DNA from: Bacteroides acidifaciens
GTDB taxonomy: Bacteria > Bacteroidota > Bacteroidia > Bacteroidales > Bacteroidaceae
Reading direction: 5' to 3'
Length of the DNA stretch: 64,000 nt
Assembly: GCF_903181435.1 (NCBI RefSeq)
Contig: NZ_CAEUHO010000004.1
Location: 248,001 to 312,000, forward strand
Part shown: positions 52,432 through 63,000 of the stretch, in pieces
Position numbering within the stretch: the first letter of the stretch is position 1
How the letters are laid out: the number at the start of each line of letters is the position of its first letter
Notes under the pieces: generated by a model
Database searches by the model: none
What the model saw: only the letters and a program-made list of their open reading frames with translations
What the model was told of the DNA's origin: nothing
Position numbers and translations under genes: made by a program

Positions 52432-54002
52432 TATTTCTTTGCGTGCGGATAATCTATCGTGTAATGCAATCCGCGGCTCTCCTTACGTTCCATAGCCTGG
52501 CGCATAATCAGATAGCCGACATTCACCATATTACGTAATTCGCAAATCTCTCTGGAAGCGACACTGCGTTTGAACAGGCTTTCAGTCTCTTCGTAGATAA
52601 TATCCAGTCTGTCCCAGGCACGTTTCAGGCGAAGGTCGCTGCGGACAATACCCACGTAAGTACTCATAATCTGATTTACTTCCTTTATGCTTTGAGTGAT
52701 AAGTACCATTTCTTCCGGCGAACGGGTTCCTTCGTCATTCCATTCGGGAATATCTTCGTTATAAGTGTACTGGTCAATGGCTTGCAGACTATGTTTGGCA
52801 GCTGCGTCAGCATATACTACAGCTTCAATCAAAGAGTTTGAAGCCAGACGATTGCCGCCATGCAGTCCCGTGCAAGAGCACTCTCCTACTGCGTAAAGAC
52901 GTTCGATAGAAGACTGTCCGTTCAAGTCAACGAGGATACCGCCACAAAGATAGTGGGCAGCCGGAGCCACCGGGATATAATCTTTGGTGATGTCGATGCC
53001 TAGGCTCAGGCATTTTTCGTAGATATTGGGGAAATGTTTCTTTGTTTCTTCCGGGTCTTTGTGGGTCACGTCCAGATAAACATGGTCGTCTCCGCGATTC
53101 TTCATCTCGTTGTCGATGGCACGCGCTACAATGTCACGCGGAGCAAGCGAAAGACGCGGGTCATATTTCTGCATGAATTCCTTGCCGTCCATGGTGCGGA
53201 GAACGCCGCCATAGCCGCGCATTGCTTCCGTAATCAGGAAAGAAGGACGGTCGCCCGGATGATAGAGGGCGGTAGGATGGAATTGTACGAATTCCATATC
53301 TTTCACCGTACCTTTGGCACGGTAAACCATGGCGATACCGTCTCCGGTAGCCACCAACGGATTGGTGGTAGTCTTGTAGACGGCTCCTACTCCACCGGTA
53401 GCCATCAGAGTCACTTTGGCAAGGTAAGTATCTACTTTTCCGGTTTTCGGGTCGAGGATATAAGCGCCGTAACATTTGATATCCGGTGTCTGGCGGGTAA
53501 CGGTCACTCCCAGATGATGCTGTGTCAGGATTTCAATGGCAAACTGGTTTTCGATTACCGTGATGTTCGGATGCCGCTGCACAGCTTTAATCAGGCTGTC
53601 TTGTATTTCTGCTCCCGTGTTATCTTTGTGGTGAAGGATACGGAATTCCGAGTGTCCCCCTTCGCGATGCAAGTCAAATTCGCCCTTCTCGTTTTTGTCG
53701 AAGTCCACTCCCCACTTAATCAGTTCTTCAATTTGTGCAGGAGCTTCGCGCACTACTTTCTCCACTGCGGCACGGTCGCTAATCCAGTCGCCGGCGTTCA
53801 TGGTGTCTTCAATGTGTTTGTCGAAATTGTCTACCAGCAGGTTGGTCACAGACGCTACCCCGCCTTGCGCGAAGTACGTATTAGCTTCTTCCAGCCCGCT
53901 TTTACAGATAAGAGCAACTTTACCTTTGTGCGCCACTTTCAGCGCAAAACTCATACCGGCAATTCCGGAGCCGATAACGAGGAAATCGAATTTTCTTACC
54001 AT
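52431..54002 (-). CDS. nadB: L-aspartate oxidase
   Basis: 523 residues from ATG 54002 (MVRKFDFLVIGSGIAGMSFA). A further upstream ATG at 54020 is unlikely because a -7 promoter box at 54030-54023 would leave no room for its leader. FAD-binding Rossmann motif at the start, NTYFAQGGVAS, the active-site block HREGGHSEFRILHHKDNTGA, RPSFLITEAMRGYGG, APRDIVARAID and the C-terminal FAD segment GLHGGNRLASNSLIEAVVYA are all present. The enzyme oxidises aspartate to iminoaspartate with fumarate or oxygen, for NAD synthesis with NadA and NadC, which are not in this window. Confidence 0.96.
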   Translation of the reverse strand: MVRKFDFLVIGSGIAGMSFALKVAHKGKVALICKSGLEEANTYFAQGGVASVTNLLVDNFDKHIEDTMNAGDWISDRAAVEKVVREAPAQIEELIKWGVDFDKNEKGEFDLHREGGHSEFRILHHKDNTGAEIQDSLIKAVQRHPNITVIENQFAIEILTQHHLGVTVTRQTPDIKCYGAYILDPKTGKVDTYLAKVTLMATGGVGAVYKTTTNPLVATGDGIAMVYRAKGTVKDMEFVQFHPTALYHPGDRPSFLITEAMRGYGGVLRTMDGKEFMQKYDPRLSLAPRDIVARAIDNEMKNRGDDHVYLDVTHKDPEETKKHFPNIYEKCLSLGIDITKDYIPVAPAAHYLCGGILVDLNGQSSIERLYAVGECSCTGLHGGNRLASNSLIEAVVYADAAAKHSLQAIDQYTYNEDIPEWNDEGTRSPEEMVLITQSIKEVNQIMSTYVGIVRSDLRLKRAWDRLDIIYEETESLFKRSVASREICELRNMVNVGYLIMRQAMERKESRGLHYTIDYPHAKK

Positions 54003-54022
54003 AATTTTGTTATTTCTCACCG

Positions 54023-54030
54023 CAAAGCTA
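54023..54030 (-). promoter_or_regulatory. -7 box of nadB
   Basis: tagctttg on the minus strand (54030-54023), a perfect TAnnTTTG, about 20 nt before ATG 54002. It supports that ATG as the real start. Confidence 0.5.
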
Positions 54031-54108
54031 CAAAATAAGTTACTTCGTTGTACTTTTCGTTGTCACTAATTCATAAAATTACTACCTTGCAGGCAAAAAT
54101 CTGACAAA

Positions 54109-54501
54109 ATGAATCGAATTTTTCATGCCCGCATCGCCTGGTACCAGTATTTCCTCTTGGCAGTGCTTACTGTAAATGCCGTCGGCGCTTTGTGGTGTAA
54201 ATATATCTTGCCGGCTGTGCTGTTTATGCTCATGCTTATTGTAGTGATTGAACAAATCATACATACAGTCTATACGGTGACTGCGGACGGAAATCTCGAA
54301 ATATCCCGTGGACGCTTTATCCGTAAGAAAGTAATTCCTATTTCCGAAATCACGACTATACAGAAATACCGTTCCATGAAATTCGGGAGTTTCTCGGTGA
54401 CCGATTATCTACTGATAGAGTATGGAAAAGGCAAGTTTGCTTCCGTGATGCCTGTCAAAGAACGGGAATTTGTGGAACTGATTGAAAAGAAAATGAACTA
54501 A
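54109..54501 (+). CDS. PH-domain membrane protein (bPH2-like)
   Basis: 130 residues. Two hydrophobic helices near 12-30 and 32-50 (FLLAVLTVNAVGALW, ILPAVLFMLMLIVVI) are followed by a PH-like beta domain (YTVTADGNLEISRGRFIRKK then VIPISEITTIQKYRS, YLLIEYGKGKFASVMPV). Proteins of this type are membrane-attached in the cytoplasm; their function is unknown. It lies 13 bp before the lpdA gene on the same strand, which suggests cotranscription, and is divergent from nadB. Confidence 0.75.
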   Translation: MNRIFHARIAWYQYFLLAVLTVNAVGALWCKYILPAVLFMLMLIVVIEQIIHTVYTVTADGNLEISRGRFIRKKVIPISEITTIQKYRSMKFGSFSVTDYLLIEYGKGKFASVMPVKEREFVELIEKKMN

Positions 54502-54514
54502 TAATTTATATACT

Positions 54515-55858
54515 ATGAAATACCAAGTGATTATTATCGGCGGCGGTCCTGCCGGATATACGGCTGCCGAAGCTGCCGGCAAAGCCGGTTTGAGCGTATT
54601 GCTTATCGAAAAGAACAGTCTGGGCGGTGTCTGCCTGAACGAAGGGTGCATTCCGACTAAAACCCTGCTCTATTCGGCAAAAACTTATGATAGTGCGAAG
54701 CATGCGTCGAAGTATGCGGTAAATGTATCTGAAGTCTCTTTCGACCTGCCCAAGATTATCACCCGCAAGAGCAAGGTAGTGCGTAAACTGGTATTGGGAG
54801 TGAAAGCGAAACTGACCTCAAACAACGTTACGATACTATCGGGAGAAGCGCAAATCATAGATAAAAATACGGTCCGCTGCGGTGAAGAGACTTACGCATG
54901 CGAGAACTTGATACTTTGCACCGGTTCGGAAACCTTTATTCCCCCTATTCCCGGTGTGGAAACGGTGAACTACTGGACGCATCGGGATGCATTGGATAAT
55001 AAAGAACTGCCTGCTTCCCTGGCTATCGTCGGTGGTGGAGTGATAGGAATGGAATTCGCTTCTTTCTTCAATAGCCTGGGAGTACAAGTGACGGTAGTCG
55101 AGATGCTGGATGAGATTCTCGGTGGAATGGATAAGGAACTTTCCGCTTTGCTGCGTGCGGAATATGCAAAGAGGGGCGTTAAGTTCCTGCTTAGTACGAA
55201 AGTTGTCGGTCTGTCACAGACGGAAGAAGGCGCTGTCGTTTCTTATGAGAACGCAGAAGGAAGTGGCAGCGTGGTAGCGGAGAAGCTGCTTATGAGTGTC
55301 GGTCGTCGTCCGGTAACGAAAGGTTTCGGACTCGAAAACCTGAATTTGGAGAAGACAGAGCGTGGTGCTGTCAAGGTGAATGAGAAGATGCAGACTTCCG
55401 TATCCGGCGTCTATGTCTGTGGTGACCTGACCGGATTCTCTTTACTGGCTCACACAGCCGTTCGTGAAGCGGAAGTGGCGGTACATTCCATTTTGGGAAA
55501 AGAAGACGCAATGAGCTATCGTGCCATTCCGGGCGTTGTCTATACCAATCCGGAGATTGCCGGAGTGGGCGAAACGGAAGAGTCGGCCTCAGCCAAAGGC
55601 ATAACGTATCAAGTTGTAAAGCTCCCGATGGCTTATTCCGGTCGCTTTGTGGCAGAAAACGAAGGAGTGAACGGAGTCTGCAAAGTATTGCTGGATGAAC
55701 AGGAACGGGTGATTGGAGCGCACGTGTTGGGCAATCCGGCTTCGGAGATTATTACGCTCGCAGGAACTGCCATTGAACTCGGATTGACTGCGGCGCAATG
55801 GAAGAGGATTGTTTTCCCTCATCCTACGGTGGGTGAGATATTCCGGGAAGCGTTGTAG
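54515..55858 (+). CDS. lpdA: Dihydrolipoyl dehydrogenase (E3)
   Basis: 447 residues. N-terminal FAD motif (IIGGGPAGYTAAEAAGKAG), redox disulfide GGVCLNEGCIPTKTLL (Cys near 40 and 45), NAD-binding GGGVIGMEFASFFNSLG, second FAD segment VYVCGDLTGFSLLAHTAVRE, and the C-terminal FPHPTVGEIF with the His-Glu pair of the partner subunit. It reoxidises the dihydrolipoyl groups of 2-oxoacid dehydrogenases or the glycine-cleavage system; no E1/E2 gene is nearby. The homodimer is cytoplasmic. A perfect 17-bp hairpin follows. Confidence 0.93.
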   Translation: MKYQVIIIGGGPAGYTAAEAAGKAGLSVLLIEKNSLGGVCLNEGCIPTKTLLYSAKTYDSAKHASKYAVNVSEVSFDLPKIITRKSKVVRKLVLGVKAKLTSNNVTILSGEAQIIDKNTVRCGEETYACENLILCTGSETFIPPIPGVETVNYWTHRDALDNKELPASLAIVGGGVIGMEFASFFNSLGVQVTVVEMLDEILGGMDKELSALLRAEYAKRGVKFLLSTKVVGLSQTEEGAVVSYENAEGSGSVVAEKLLMSVGRRPVTKGFGLENLNLEKTERGAVKVNEKMQTSVSGVYVCGDLTGFSLLAHTAVREAEVAVHSILGKEDAMSYRAIPGVVYTNPEIAGVGETEESASAKGITYQVVKLPMAYSGRFVAENEGVNGVCKVLLDEQERVIGAHVLGNPASEIITLAGTAIELGLTAAQWKRIVFPHPTVGEIFREAL

Positions 55859-55914
55859 AGTGGAAGAATGATAACAAAGTTATTTTGAGTGCGGCTATTT
55901 AACCCATTTAAGGT

Positions 55915-55956
55915 ATAAGAAAGGACTGTCCATTTTGAGGGACAGTCCTTTCTTAT
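55915..55956 (+). terminator. Terminator after lpdA
   Basis: Perfect 17-bp stem, 55915-55931 with 55940-55956 (core aaggactgtcc), 8-nt loop, with a following AT-rich sequence on the plus strand. It can also serve the converging operon ending at 56024. Confidence 0.85.
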
Positions 55957-56023
55957 CATAATTATTTGATGATTGGATTGACAAATGCCAATATGCAAAT
56001 ATATCAATATGTGAAAATAAATG

Positions 56024-58591
56024 CTATAGCAATGCTTTTATCATTGCCGAGAGCTCTTCCACCGTCTCCTCATTGGAACCGGAGAAGCCGACAGGTTTAA
56101 ACCGGATATTTCCTTCCTTGTCTATAATGAACTTAGCCGGAATTCCTTTGGCTTTGTAGCTCTCTATAATAGGAAATTTATTCGTGTTCGGGTCTTTTAC
56201 GTCAAATACTACATTAAAAGTATATCCTTTATCATTCATATATTTACGTACGGTTTCCTGAGGATTCTTTTTACTTTCGAGCGTATTGATGAAAAGAAAT
56301 GCCACCTCTTTATTGTTTGCAAAACGGTTGATTGTTTCCTGCATGGCGGGGAAAGATGCTTTGCAGGGACCGCACCATGTAGCCCAAAAGTCAAGCACTA
56401 CTACTTTCCCTTTCAGGCTTGCCAGTGAAACTTCCTTTCCGTCCATGTTGTGAAGCGTAAAGAGTGGAGCAGGTTCATTCACCATATTCTGTGCAAGCTT
56501 TTCCTGTAAAGTATTGTGGAATTCCGATTTCAATTCATCCAAATATTGCTCGAATCCTTTTTCTTTACCGTTTTTCCGGGTATATGCTTGTTTCAGCCAG
56601 GCTATTTGCTGCGGAGTAGCTTTTCCTATGCGGACAAAGTTTTCCAGTATAGGGGTTGCTTCACTGAATTTCTTTTCAAATATGAGCGTTGTGGCGTAGC
56701 AGTCATTGATAGAATAATTCTGCTTATTACTGGATTCGTATATTTGTTTGGCGTGAGGAATCGCTTCTTGTATGCGGTTGTCTTTTATCAATGCTTCTAC
56801 ATAAGCAGTGAGAATTTGGTTGAGTTTGTGCTTCTCCTCTTTGGGAAGTGTATCTTCATCTTTTCCTTCGGTAGTCATCTTGATAGCTCTATTCAGCAAT
56901 TCTGCTGCCATTTCAAAGCTGCCATTCTCCAAACGATTGAATCCGGAGATAGCCAATACATCACGTTTGAATGGCGAATCTGGAATATTAGCCATATAGC
57001 CTTCGGCTTTTTCCCGGTTACCTTCCGCATAAAATGCCTCTATGGTAAATGACATCATCATATTCACCATTGGGTAAGCAAAGTCCGCTTTTTCTTTCTT
57101 CACTTGTGCCACGAACTTCTTCAGCATTTCTTCTTTTTGCGCTGCGGTATCAGCGTTCCTTAATGCCATCATAGCGGCTGTCGCTTTTTCTTTTGTCAGT
57201 GTGCCGGCTTCCTCTTTATTCAATAATCTCAGTAGTTGCTGATATAGCTTGGGGTCTGAAGGACGTTTGGCGAAAGCATCCACAATCTTTCCCTGTTGGT
57301 CGATAATGACGATGCGGGGAACGGAACGGATTCCGTAATGTTTCGCTACTTCCGACTTGAACCCGTCGGGTACGTTGAGTTGCAAAGTCGCTCCGTTTTG
57401 ATCTTTCACAAGTTCTTTCCACGCTTTGAGCAACTGTTCTCCGGTGTCGAGTGACAAAGTGAAGAATTGAATGTTTTCTCCTTTCATCTTTTTCGCCAGT
57501 TTCTCCATATAGGGCATTTCAGCTTTGCAAGGGATGCAGCCGCTGAACCAAAAATCGAGTACTAGCACTTTTCCTGCGTAGTCGGCGGAAGAGTAAGCCT
57601 TTCCATCAATATCATTGGCTGTAAATACAGGTGCCGTATTTCCACGGGTGATGTTGCTGTATCGTGCTTTTATTCCGTCGTATTGTTTTTCCAGTTGGGC
57701 TAATTCCCGAAGGAATGTTTCGCTATGCGTAGGTACAGATGCTTTTGCGACAGACAGATATGTCGGAAAATCATCGGAATAACCTGCTTTCAAGATTTGT
57801 TTCAGATAACGTATCAGGAAAGCGGATTTCACTTCATTATTGGATATTCTTGCAGTATATTGAGCGAGAAAGTTTGTCGGGTCGGGCTGCCATTCGCCAT
57901 TCTTTTCTAATATTTCCATTGACTCACGCATCACAGTAAACCATTTGGGATAATATAGCAGTGCAGCATCCTCATACCGGTTTTTTCTTACGTCATCATA
58001 ATAATTTGTTGGTAAATCCACTTCCTTTTTCATGAACATACGCATCAGCCTCGGACCGTTCAGCAGTTGATTGAGAAACGTATATTGATAGTAGCATTCG
58101 TGTATGTGCTTGAATTCATCAGGCAAATTCGATGCTTTTAGTGCATCTATTGACTCTGCCAGCATTTTATGTTGGAATTCCAGCCATTCGTTGGAATATG
58201 TAGCTATACTATCAGGGCTTTTGAATATGGAAGAATGCTGTTGAATAAATTGATTGATTGCCGCATTGTCTCCTTCAAAAGATATTTTCCCGTCTTTCTC
58301 TTCGATACGGCTTGTTGAACCGGGAGTGACGAATACGGTCGAAATATTGCTGTTGGAGCCCATATAATAGTAATAGGCGGATTTCTCCAGTTGCAGAGCT
58401 ATCGTCTCTCCCGGCTTCACTTCCTGATAACCATGGATAGTATCACTTTCGCTCTGGAAATAGATTTTCTTTCCGTTGGTTTCTGCTTTGAAAGTGATAT
58501 GCGCTGCTTTGCTGTCGGAAGATAAAGCAAAACCCTCTGTATATGTGAACATACAGAGAAGTGTTGCTATAAATAAAGTGAATGTTTTCAT
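56024..58591 (-). CDS. Large exported protein with two thioredoxin (TlpA-like) domains
   Basis: 855 residues with signal peptide (MKTFTLFIATLLCMFTYTEG then FALS). The front ~300 residues are a beta-rich, then helical region with no match that I can name. The first TlpA-like domain (about 320-450) has FSGCIPCKAEMPYM, CxxC near 355. A helical TPR-like middle part (about 470-690) leads to the second TlpA-like domain (about 700-853) with FWATWCGPCKASFPAM, CxxC near 740. The start shares one base with the susD stop, so it is the last gene of the susCD operon. Likely an outer periplasmic disulfide reductase or sensor; real partners are unknown. Confidence 0.85.
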   Translation of the reverse strand: MKTFTLFIATLLCMFTYTEGFALSSDSKAAHITFKAETNGKKIYFQSESDTIHGYQEVKPGETIALQLEKSAYYYYMGSNSNISTVFVTPGSTSRIEEKDGKISFEGDNAAINQFIQQHSSIFKSPDSIATYSNEWLEFQHKMLAESIDALKASNLPDEFKHIHECYYQYTFLNQLLNGPRLMRMFMKKEVDLPTNYYDDVRKNRYEDAALLYYPKWFTVMRESMEILEKNGEWQPDPTNFLAQYTARISNNEVKSAFLIRYLKQILKAGYSDDFPTYLSVAKASVPTHSETFLRELAQLEKQYDGIKARYSNITRGNTAPVFTANDIDGKAYSSADYAGKVLVLDFWFSGCIPCKAEMPYMEKLAKKMKGENIQFFTLSLDTGEQLLKAWKELVKDQNGATLQLNVPDGFKSEVAKHYGIRSVPRIVIIDQQGKIVDAFAKRPSDPKLYQQLLRLLNKEEAGTLTKEKATAAMMALRNADTAAQKEEMLKKFVAQVKKEKADFAYPMVNMMMSFTIEAFYAEGNREKAEGYMANIPDSPFKRDVLAISGFNRLENGSFEMAAELLNRAIKMTTEGKDEDTLPKEEKHKLNQILTAYVEALIKDNRIQEAIPHAKQIYESSNKQNYSINDCYATTLIFEKKFSEATPILENFVRIGKATPQQIAWLKQAYTRKNGKEKGFEQYLDELKSEFHNTLQEKLAQNMVNEPAPLFTLHNMDGKEVSLASLKGKVVVLDFWATWCGPCKASFPAMQETINRFANNKEVAFLFINTLESKKNPQETVRKYMNDKGYTFNVVFDVKDPNTNKFPIIESYKAKGIPAKFIIDKEGNIRFKPVGFSGSNEETVEELSAMIKALL

Positions 58592-60066
58592 TATTTGCTG
58601 TTTTGTATTAAGTTACTGTTTTGCATGGCAGATACAGGGAACGGGAATGTCAACAGGTGTGAATCAGGTTTGAGAGTATATGTCTTTCCGTCAACCTCCC
58701 GTGTCAATGTCTCGTTGAATTCCGTGCAGAAACGGCGCATATCAAAGAAACCGTTACTGGTGAATAATAGTTCACGCTTACGCTCTTCACGGACAATTCT
58801 CATTGCATCGGCAGCATCAGTAGCAGTGAAATCGGTATAATATTTGGTGATAATCCGATTCTTGCGTACGTCGTTTACGTATTTCATGGCGTTCTCCTTG
58901 TCACTTTTGCGGGCATAACATTCTGCCGCCATCAGATATACTTCGGAAAGTTTGATTCCGGCAGGATTCCATTGGTAGGATCCGCCTAAACTTAACATAA
59001 TACTTCCGGGTTCGGCAGTAGGCCTGGTGGGGGTTGCTCCTAGATTGAAGGTATATCGTAAGTCGCTCTTTGGTGTATATAGGTCCATGACCGGCTTACG
59101 TACCATACTGGGAGAAGGGTCAAACTGTGTCATTCCATTCTGGGAAAGAAGATTTTCGGGATCTTCATATGGATGGGTGAAATACATTGCCGAGACGGAC
59201 ATACGGAACATGGAATACATAGGCATCCCATATTCTATTAAATTTTCCGACCATTTGAAAGTTTGTTCTGCATAATTGACCGCTGCCTGATATTCCGTAT
59301 TCATGTTCCACAATTTATGGCGTCCTTCCCCTTCCGCTTCCTTGATACAATCCAGTGAAGCTTGAAGTGCTTCGTTAAATTCCCTCTTGAAAAGATGTAC
59401 TTTAGCTTTCAGGGCATAACCGAAGGATTTGTTGGGGCGGAACGTGTTCATAGCTACGTGCGGAAGATCGGGCAAAGCCTCTTCAATGTCGCGTTGAATC
59501 AGGGCATAAGCGTCAGCCACAGTAGATTGTACTCCTACTGCTTCCATATCAAAGTCTTCACGAAGGATGATTCCCCGGTCTTGGGCTGCTGTTTCCGGAT
59601 TGTAAGGTTTAGCATAAGTATTGATGAGGTAAAAATAAGCATAAGCACGCATAATCTTTGCTTGTGCCATTCCATAGCGTTTATCGTCATCACTTCCTTC
59701 AGACTTGTTGATATTTTGGATAATGATATTGAAATTTGATATCTTTTTATAACACATGGTGTACATATCGCTACTTCCGGTGGCTGTCATATAGGAAGCG
59801 CGGTCGAAATCTTCATTCCAGTAGAATGCGGCTGAATTGAGCGGAGAGGAATAATTCTCGAGTAGTTCCATATTGTAAGAAGTGGCCTCTCCACATAGAT
59901 ACCATTCCGACTGAATGGGATATCCGTAGACGTCTTCGATTAATCCCAGATAGTCGCTGGTTTGGTTGAGCACGGACTCTCCTTTAGGGACGATGTCCAG
60001 ATAGTTGTCACAGGCACTTAAGCTAAATGCTGCGACTATGCAGCCTATAATAATATTTCGTTTCAT
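58591..60066 (-). CDS. SusD/RagB-family lipoprotein (second system)
   Basis: 491 residues. Lipoprotein signal MKRNIIIGCIVAAFSLSAC followed by DNYLDIVPKGE, a common SusD beginning. Helical N-terminal half (KIMRAYAYFYLINTYAKPYN, FGYALKAKVHLFKREFNEAL) and a C-terminal RIVREERKRELLFTSNGFFD MRRF block. It is the surface partner of the SusC encoded 11 bp upstream. Shorter than the first SusD and of the type often paired with STN-domain SusC proteins. Confidence 0.94.
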   Translation of the reverse strand: MKRNIIIGCIVAAFSLSACDNYLDIVPKGESVLNQTSDYLGLIEDVYGYPIQSEWYLCGEATSYNMELLENYSSPLNSAAFYWNEDFDRASYMTATGSSDMYTMCYKKISNFNIIIQNINKSEGSDDDKRYGMAQAKIMRAYAYFYLINTYAKPYNPETAAQDRGIILREDFDMEAVGVQSTVADAYALIQRDIEEALPDLPHVAMNTFRPNKSFGYALKAKVHLFKREFNEALQASLDCIKEAEGEGRHKLWNMNTEYQAAVNYAEQTFKWSENLIEYGMPMYSMFRMSVSAMYFTHPYEDPENLLSQNGMTQFDPSPSMVRKPVMDLYTPKSDLRYTFNLGATPTRPTAEPGSIMLSLGGSYQWNPAGIKLSEVYLMAAECYARKSDKENAMKYVNDVRKNRIITKYYTDFTATDAADAMRIVREERKRELLFTSNGFFDMRRFCTEFNETLTREVDGKTYTLKPDSHLLTFPFPVSAMQNSNLIQNSK

Positions 60067-60077
60067 ACTGAGTCGTT

Positions 60078-63000
60078 TTAGAAGTTGATGTTGATACCTA
60101 ATATGTAACTGGTTGCTTTTTCGTCACTCCGTGTACCGGAATTAGCATTGAAAGCTTCGGGGTCGATATCCCGTTTGTTGGCAGCCCAGTAACAAGGGTT
60201 GTTCACTTGAGCACGCAGGCTGATTCCCTTGAATCCCGCTTTACTTATCCATTCTTGGGGTAGCGTGTAGCTCACTCCGATATTACGTATCTTTATGAAT
60301 GCGGCGCTTGCTGTATTATAGTCGGCATATTTCCAATGGTATTCACGGTCGGTGCTTAATCCGTAAACAGTCATTGAAGGGATATCCGTATTGGTATGTT
60401 CAGGGGTCCAGCGGTTGGCGATGTCTTCATGAATGGCACCTTTGTAAGTTTCTGAGCGAAGTCCGCTGTAAAGAGGAGTGGCATCTACCCGTAATGAATG
60501 TCCTGCATAGTAGACAATCTTGGTGAAGAAGTTGAGTTGCTTCCAGCGCAGGCTGATGTCAAGTGCCCCATTCCATTTCGGGTCGAGCTGTCCTACACAT
60601 GTCAGGGCGTCAATTTCGTCCACTGGTTTCAGAGAAACTACGTTTCCTTCAGTGTCATATACAGAGGGATTTCCTTCGTCTGTCAGCCCTGCGTAGCGGT
60701 AGGCATAAAGCGAGTTGTAGGTATCGCCCTGAAGATAGAAACTACCCGGGTTGGTCAGCATGCTCTTTGCAGAGGTAGGGATATAACCTACTTTTTTTAT
60801 CTTGTTACTGTTGTAGGCAGTGGTAAAGGTAGTATTGAACGACCAGTCCCGGCTATTAAGCCAATTATACGAAAGAGAAAGCTCTATACCTTTGTTTCGC
60901 ATGGCTCCGTTGTTTACTCTTGCAGTTTGGAAACCTGTAGAGGGATCAAGATTGGTATTGGCAAGCAAGTCCGAACTATAACGCTGATAAAAGTCAAAGC
61001 TACCGCTCAATCTTTTGAAAAGAGAGAAGTCCAGTCCGATATTGAATGTTGAAGTCTTTTCCCAGCGGAGCAATTTATTGGGTGGCGAAATGATAGTCGT
61101 CAGGTTGGATTGGCTATAAGGAGAGACTGCGTAACTTCCTAACAAATAGGGAGATGTGTTTTGGTCTACATTACCTGTGATACCGTAGGTAGCGCGAAGT
61201 TTGAGCATATCTACCCATGTGATGTCTTTCATGAACTCTTCATTAGAAATATTCCAACTGGCACCTACCGACCACAACGGGCGATAGCGGTATTTGGGAT
61301 CGGTTCCGAAGAGGTCGGCCTGCTCAATGCGGACGCTACCATTGAGGGCATAGCGTGTATCGTATGAATAACCTGCATTGAAGTAAGCAGATACATAACG
61401 GTGATGTGAGTCGTTTACGAACAGTTGTTCTTGCTTTTGAAAAGGATTGCTGCTCAATTGCCCTATGACACCTTTGTTCAATGCCGCCCAGTCTACTTGT
61501 TTGTAGACCAGCTTTTGTTCGTCGTAGCCATATCGCTCGCCTATTGTCTTGCGATATTTGTCTTCACGGATTTCTCCACCTAGCAAGGCGGTAATCTCAT
61601 GTTTGTCGTTGATAGTCGTTTGATAGTCGAATTGTGCGCGTAAGTTCATATATGACCAGCGTGCATGAGACTCTTCCATTCTTCCGCCTTCGGGGATATA
61701 GTAGGTATATCCGCCTTTCGGATTGGTGGCTGCGTGTCTGTTAATCATGTTTCTCATATAATATGAGTCTTCCTCATCTTGGCGTTCAGTATTCTGATCC
61801 CGTTTCTCATATTGGAATTTCACACCGAAATTCAATCCTTTGAGCAGTTTGAAATCGGCATGTGTGAAGAGCTTCCAATAGAGGTCATCCGTATCTTGCA
61901 TATTCTTGGTCGATTCTTCCACGGCGTTGTATCCCATAGGTTTCAGTCCTTCTGTCTGGTTCACTGTTTGGGAGTTGAAATAATTGTGCGGGTAGATATA
62001 AGCATAACTGCCGTCTTCGTTGTAGAGAGTTTCGTATGGCATAGCTACTGTTGTCCCTTGATATCCTGCTTGTGAATAGCTGGTGTTGCCGATACCCACA
62101 TTTGTTCCTACGGTGAGTTTAAACCACTTGGTCAGGTCGAGTTCGTTTTTCATGTAGAAAGTGAACTTATCAAAACTGTTGTTCTTGTTGTAGGTACTTT
62201 TATTTTCGTAACGGGCAGAAAAGAAGAAGTTGGATCTGTCACCCGCTTTGGAAAGAGAGAGATTATAGTCCTGTACGAAGTTCATTTGTTGCAGTTCGTC
62301 ACGATAAGCTTTTCTATAATCATTCTTCCGTAAGAGGTCGAGTGAGGCGTTCAATTGACTTTCTGTGATTTCTCCTTTGGCGAGACGGTAATAGAGACGG
62401 TCTACTGTGGATATGTAACTGGGGGCTTTTATATCGTTCAGCAAATCGAAATAATCTAACGGATTTTCTTGATAATTAGGATTATTGGTCAGATAGTCTC
62501 TTTCGTAATCAATGATGTCACTGGTAGAAGCATAGTGGCGGTAGTCAAGTGATGGCAACGGATTCAGGTAGAAGTTGGCAGACACGTTGATGTTCGGTTT
62601 CTTGCCCGTTCCGCGTTTGGTTGTTACGACAATGACACCGTTCGAAGCGCGTACACCATATAGAGAGGTGGCAGCGGCATCTTTCAGTACGGTAATTGTT
62701 TCGATGTCTTCCGGATTCAGTTCGTTAATGCCTACTCCGGTGACAGGTTGTCCGTCCAGTACCAATAGCGGAGTGGTACCGATAGAGGTTGAGAATGTAG
62801 AAGTACCACGAATACTCATTTTTCCGTTGTAACTAGTTAGCCCGGGAGTGGCACCTTCCAGTTTGCTGCCCAAATCCGGTGCCTGGATTTTGTCGAGATA
62901 ATTGCTCTTCACAATCGTGGCCGCTCCGGTCGCCCGTTCGCGCGAGATAGTTTGGAAACCGGTGACGATTACTGCATCCAGTTGTTTCACATCCTCCACC

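Noticed and set aside
53034..54038. 334-codon open frame opposite nadB
   Set aside because: nadB is complete with all FAD and active-site motifs; the opposite frame has no family features.
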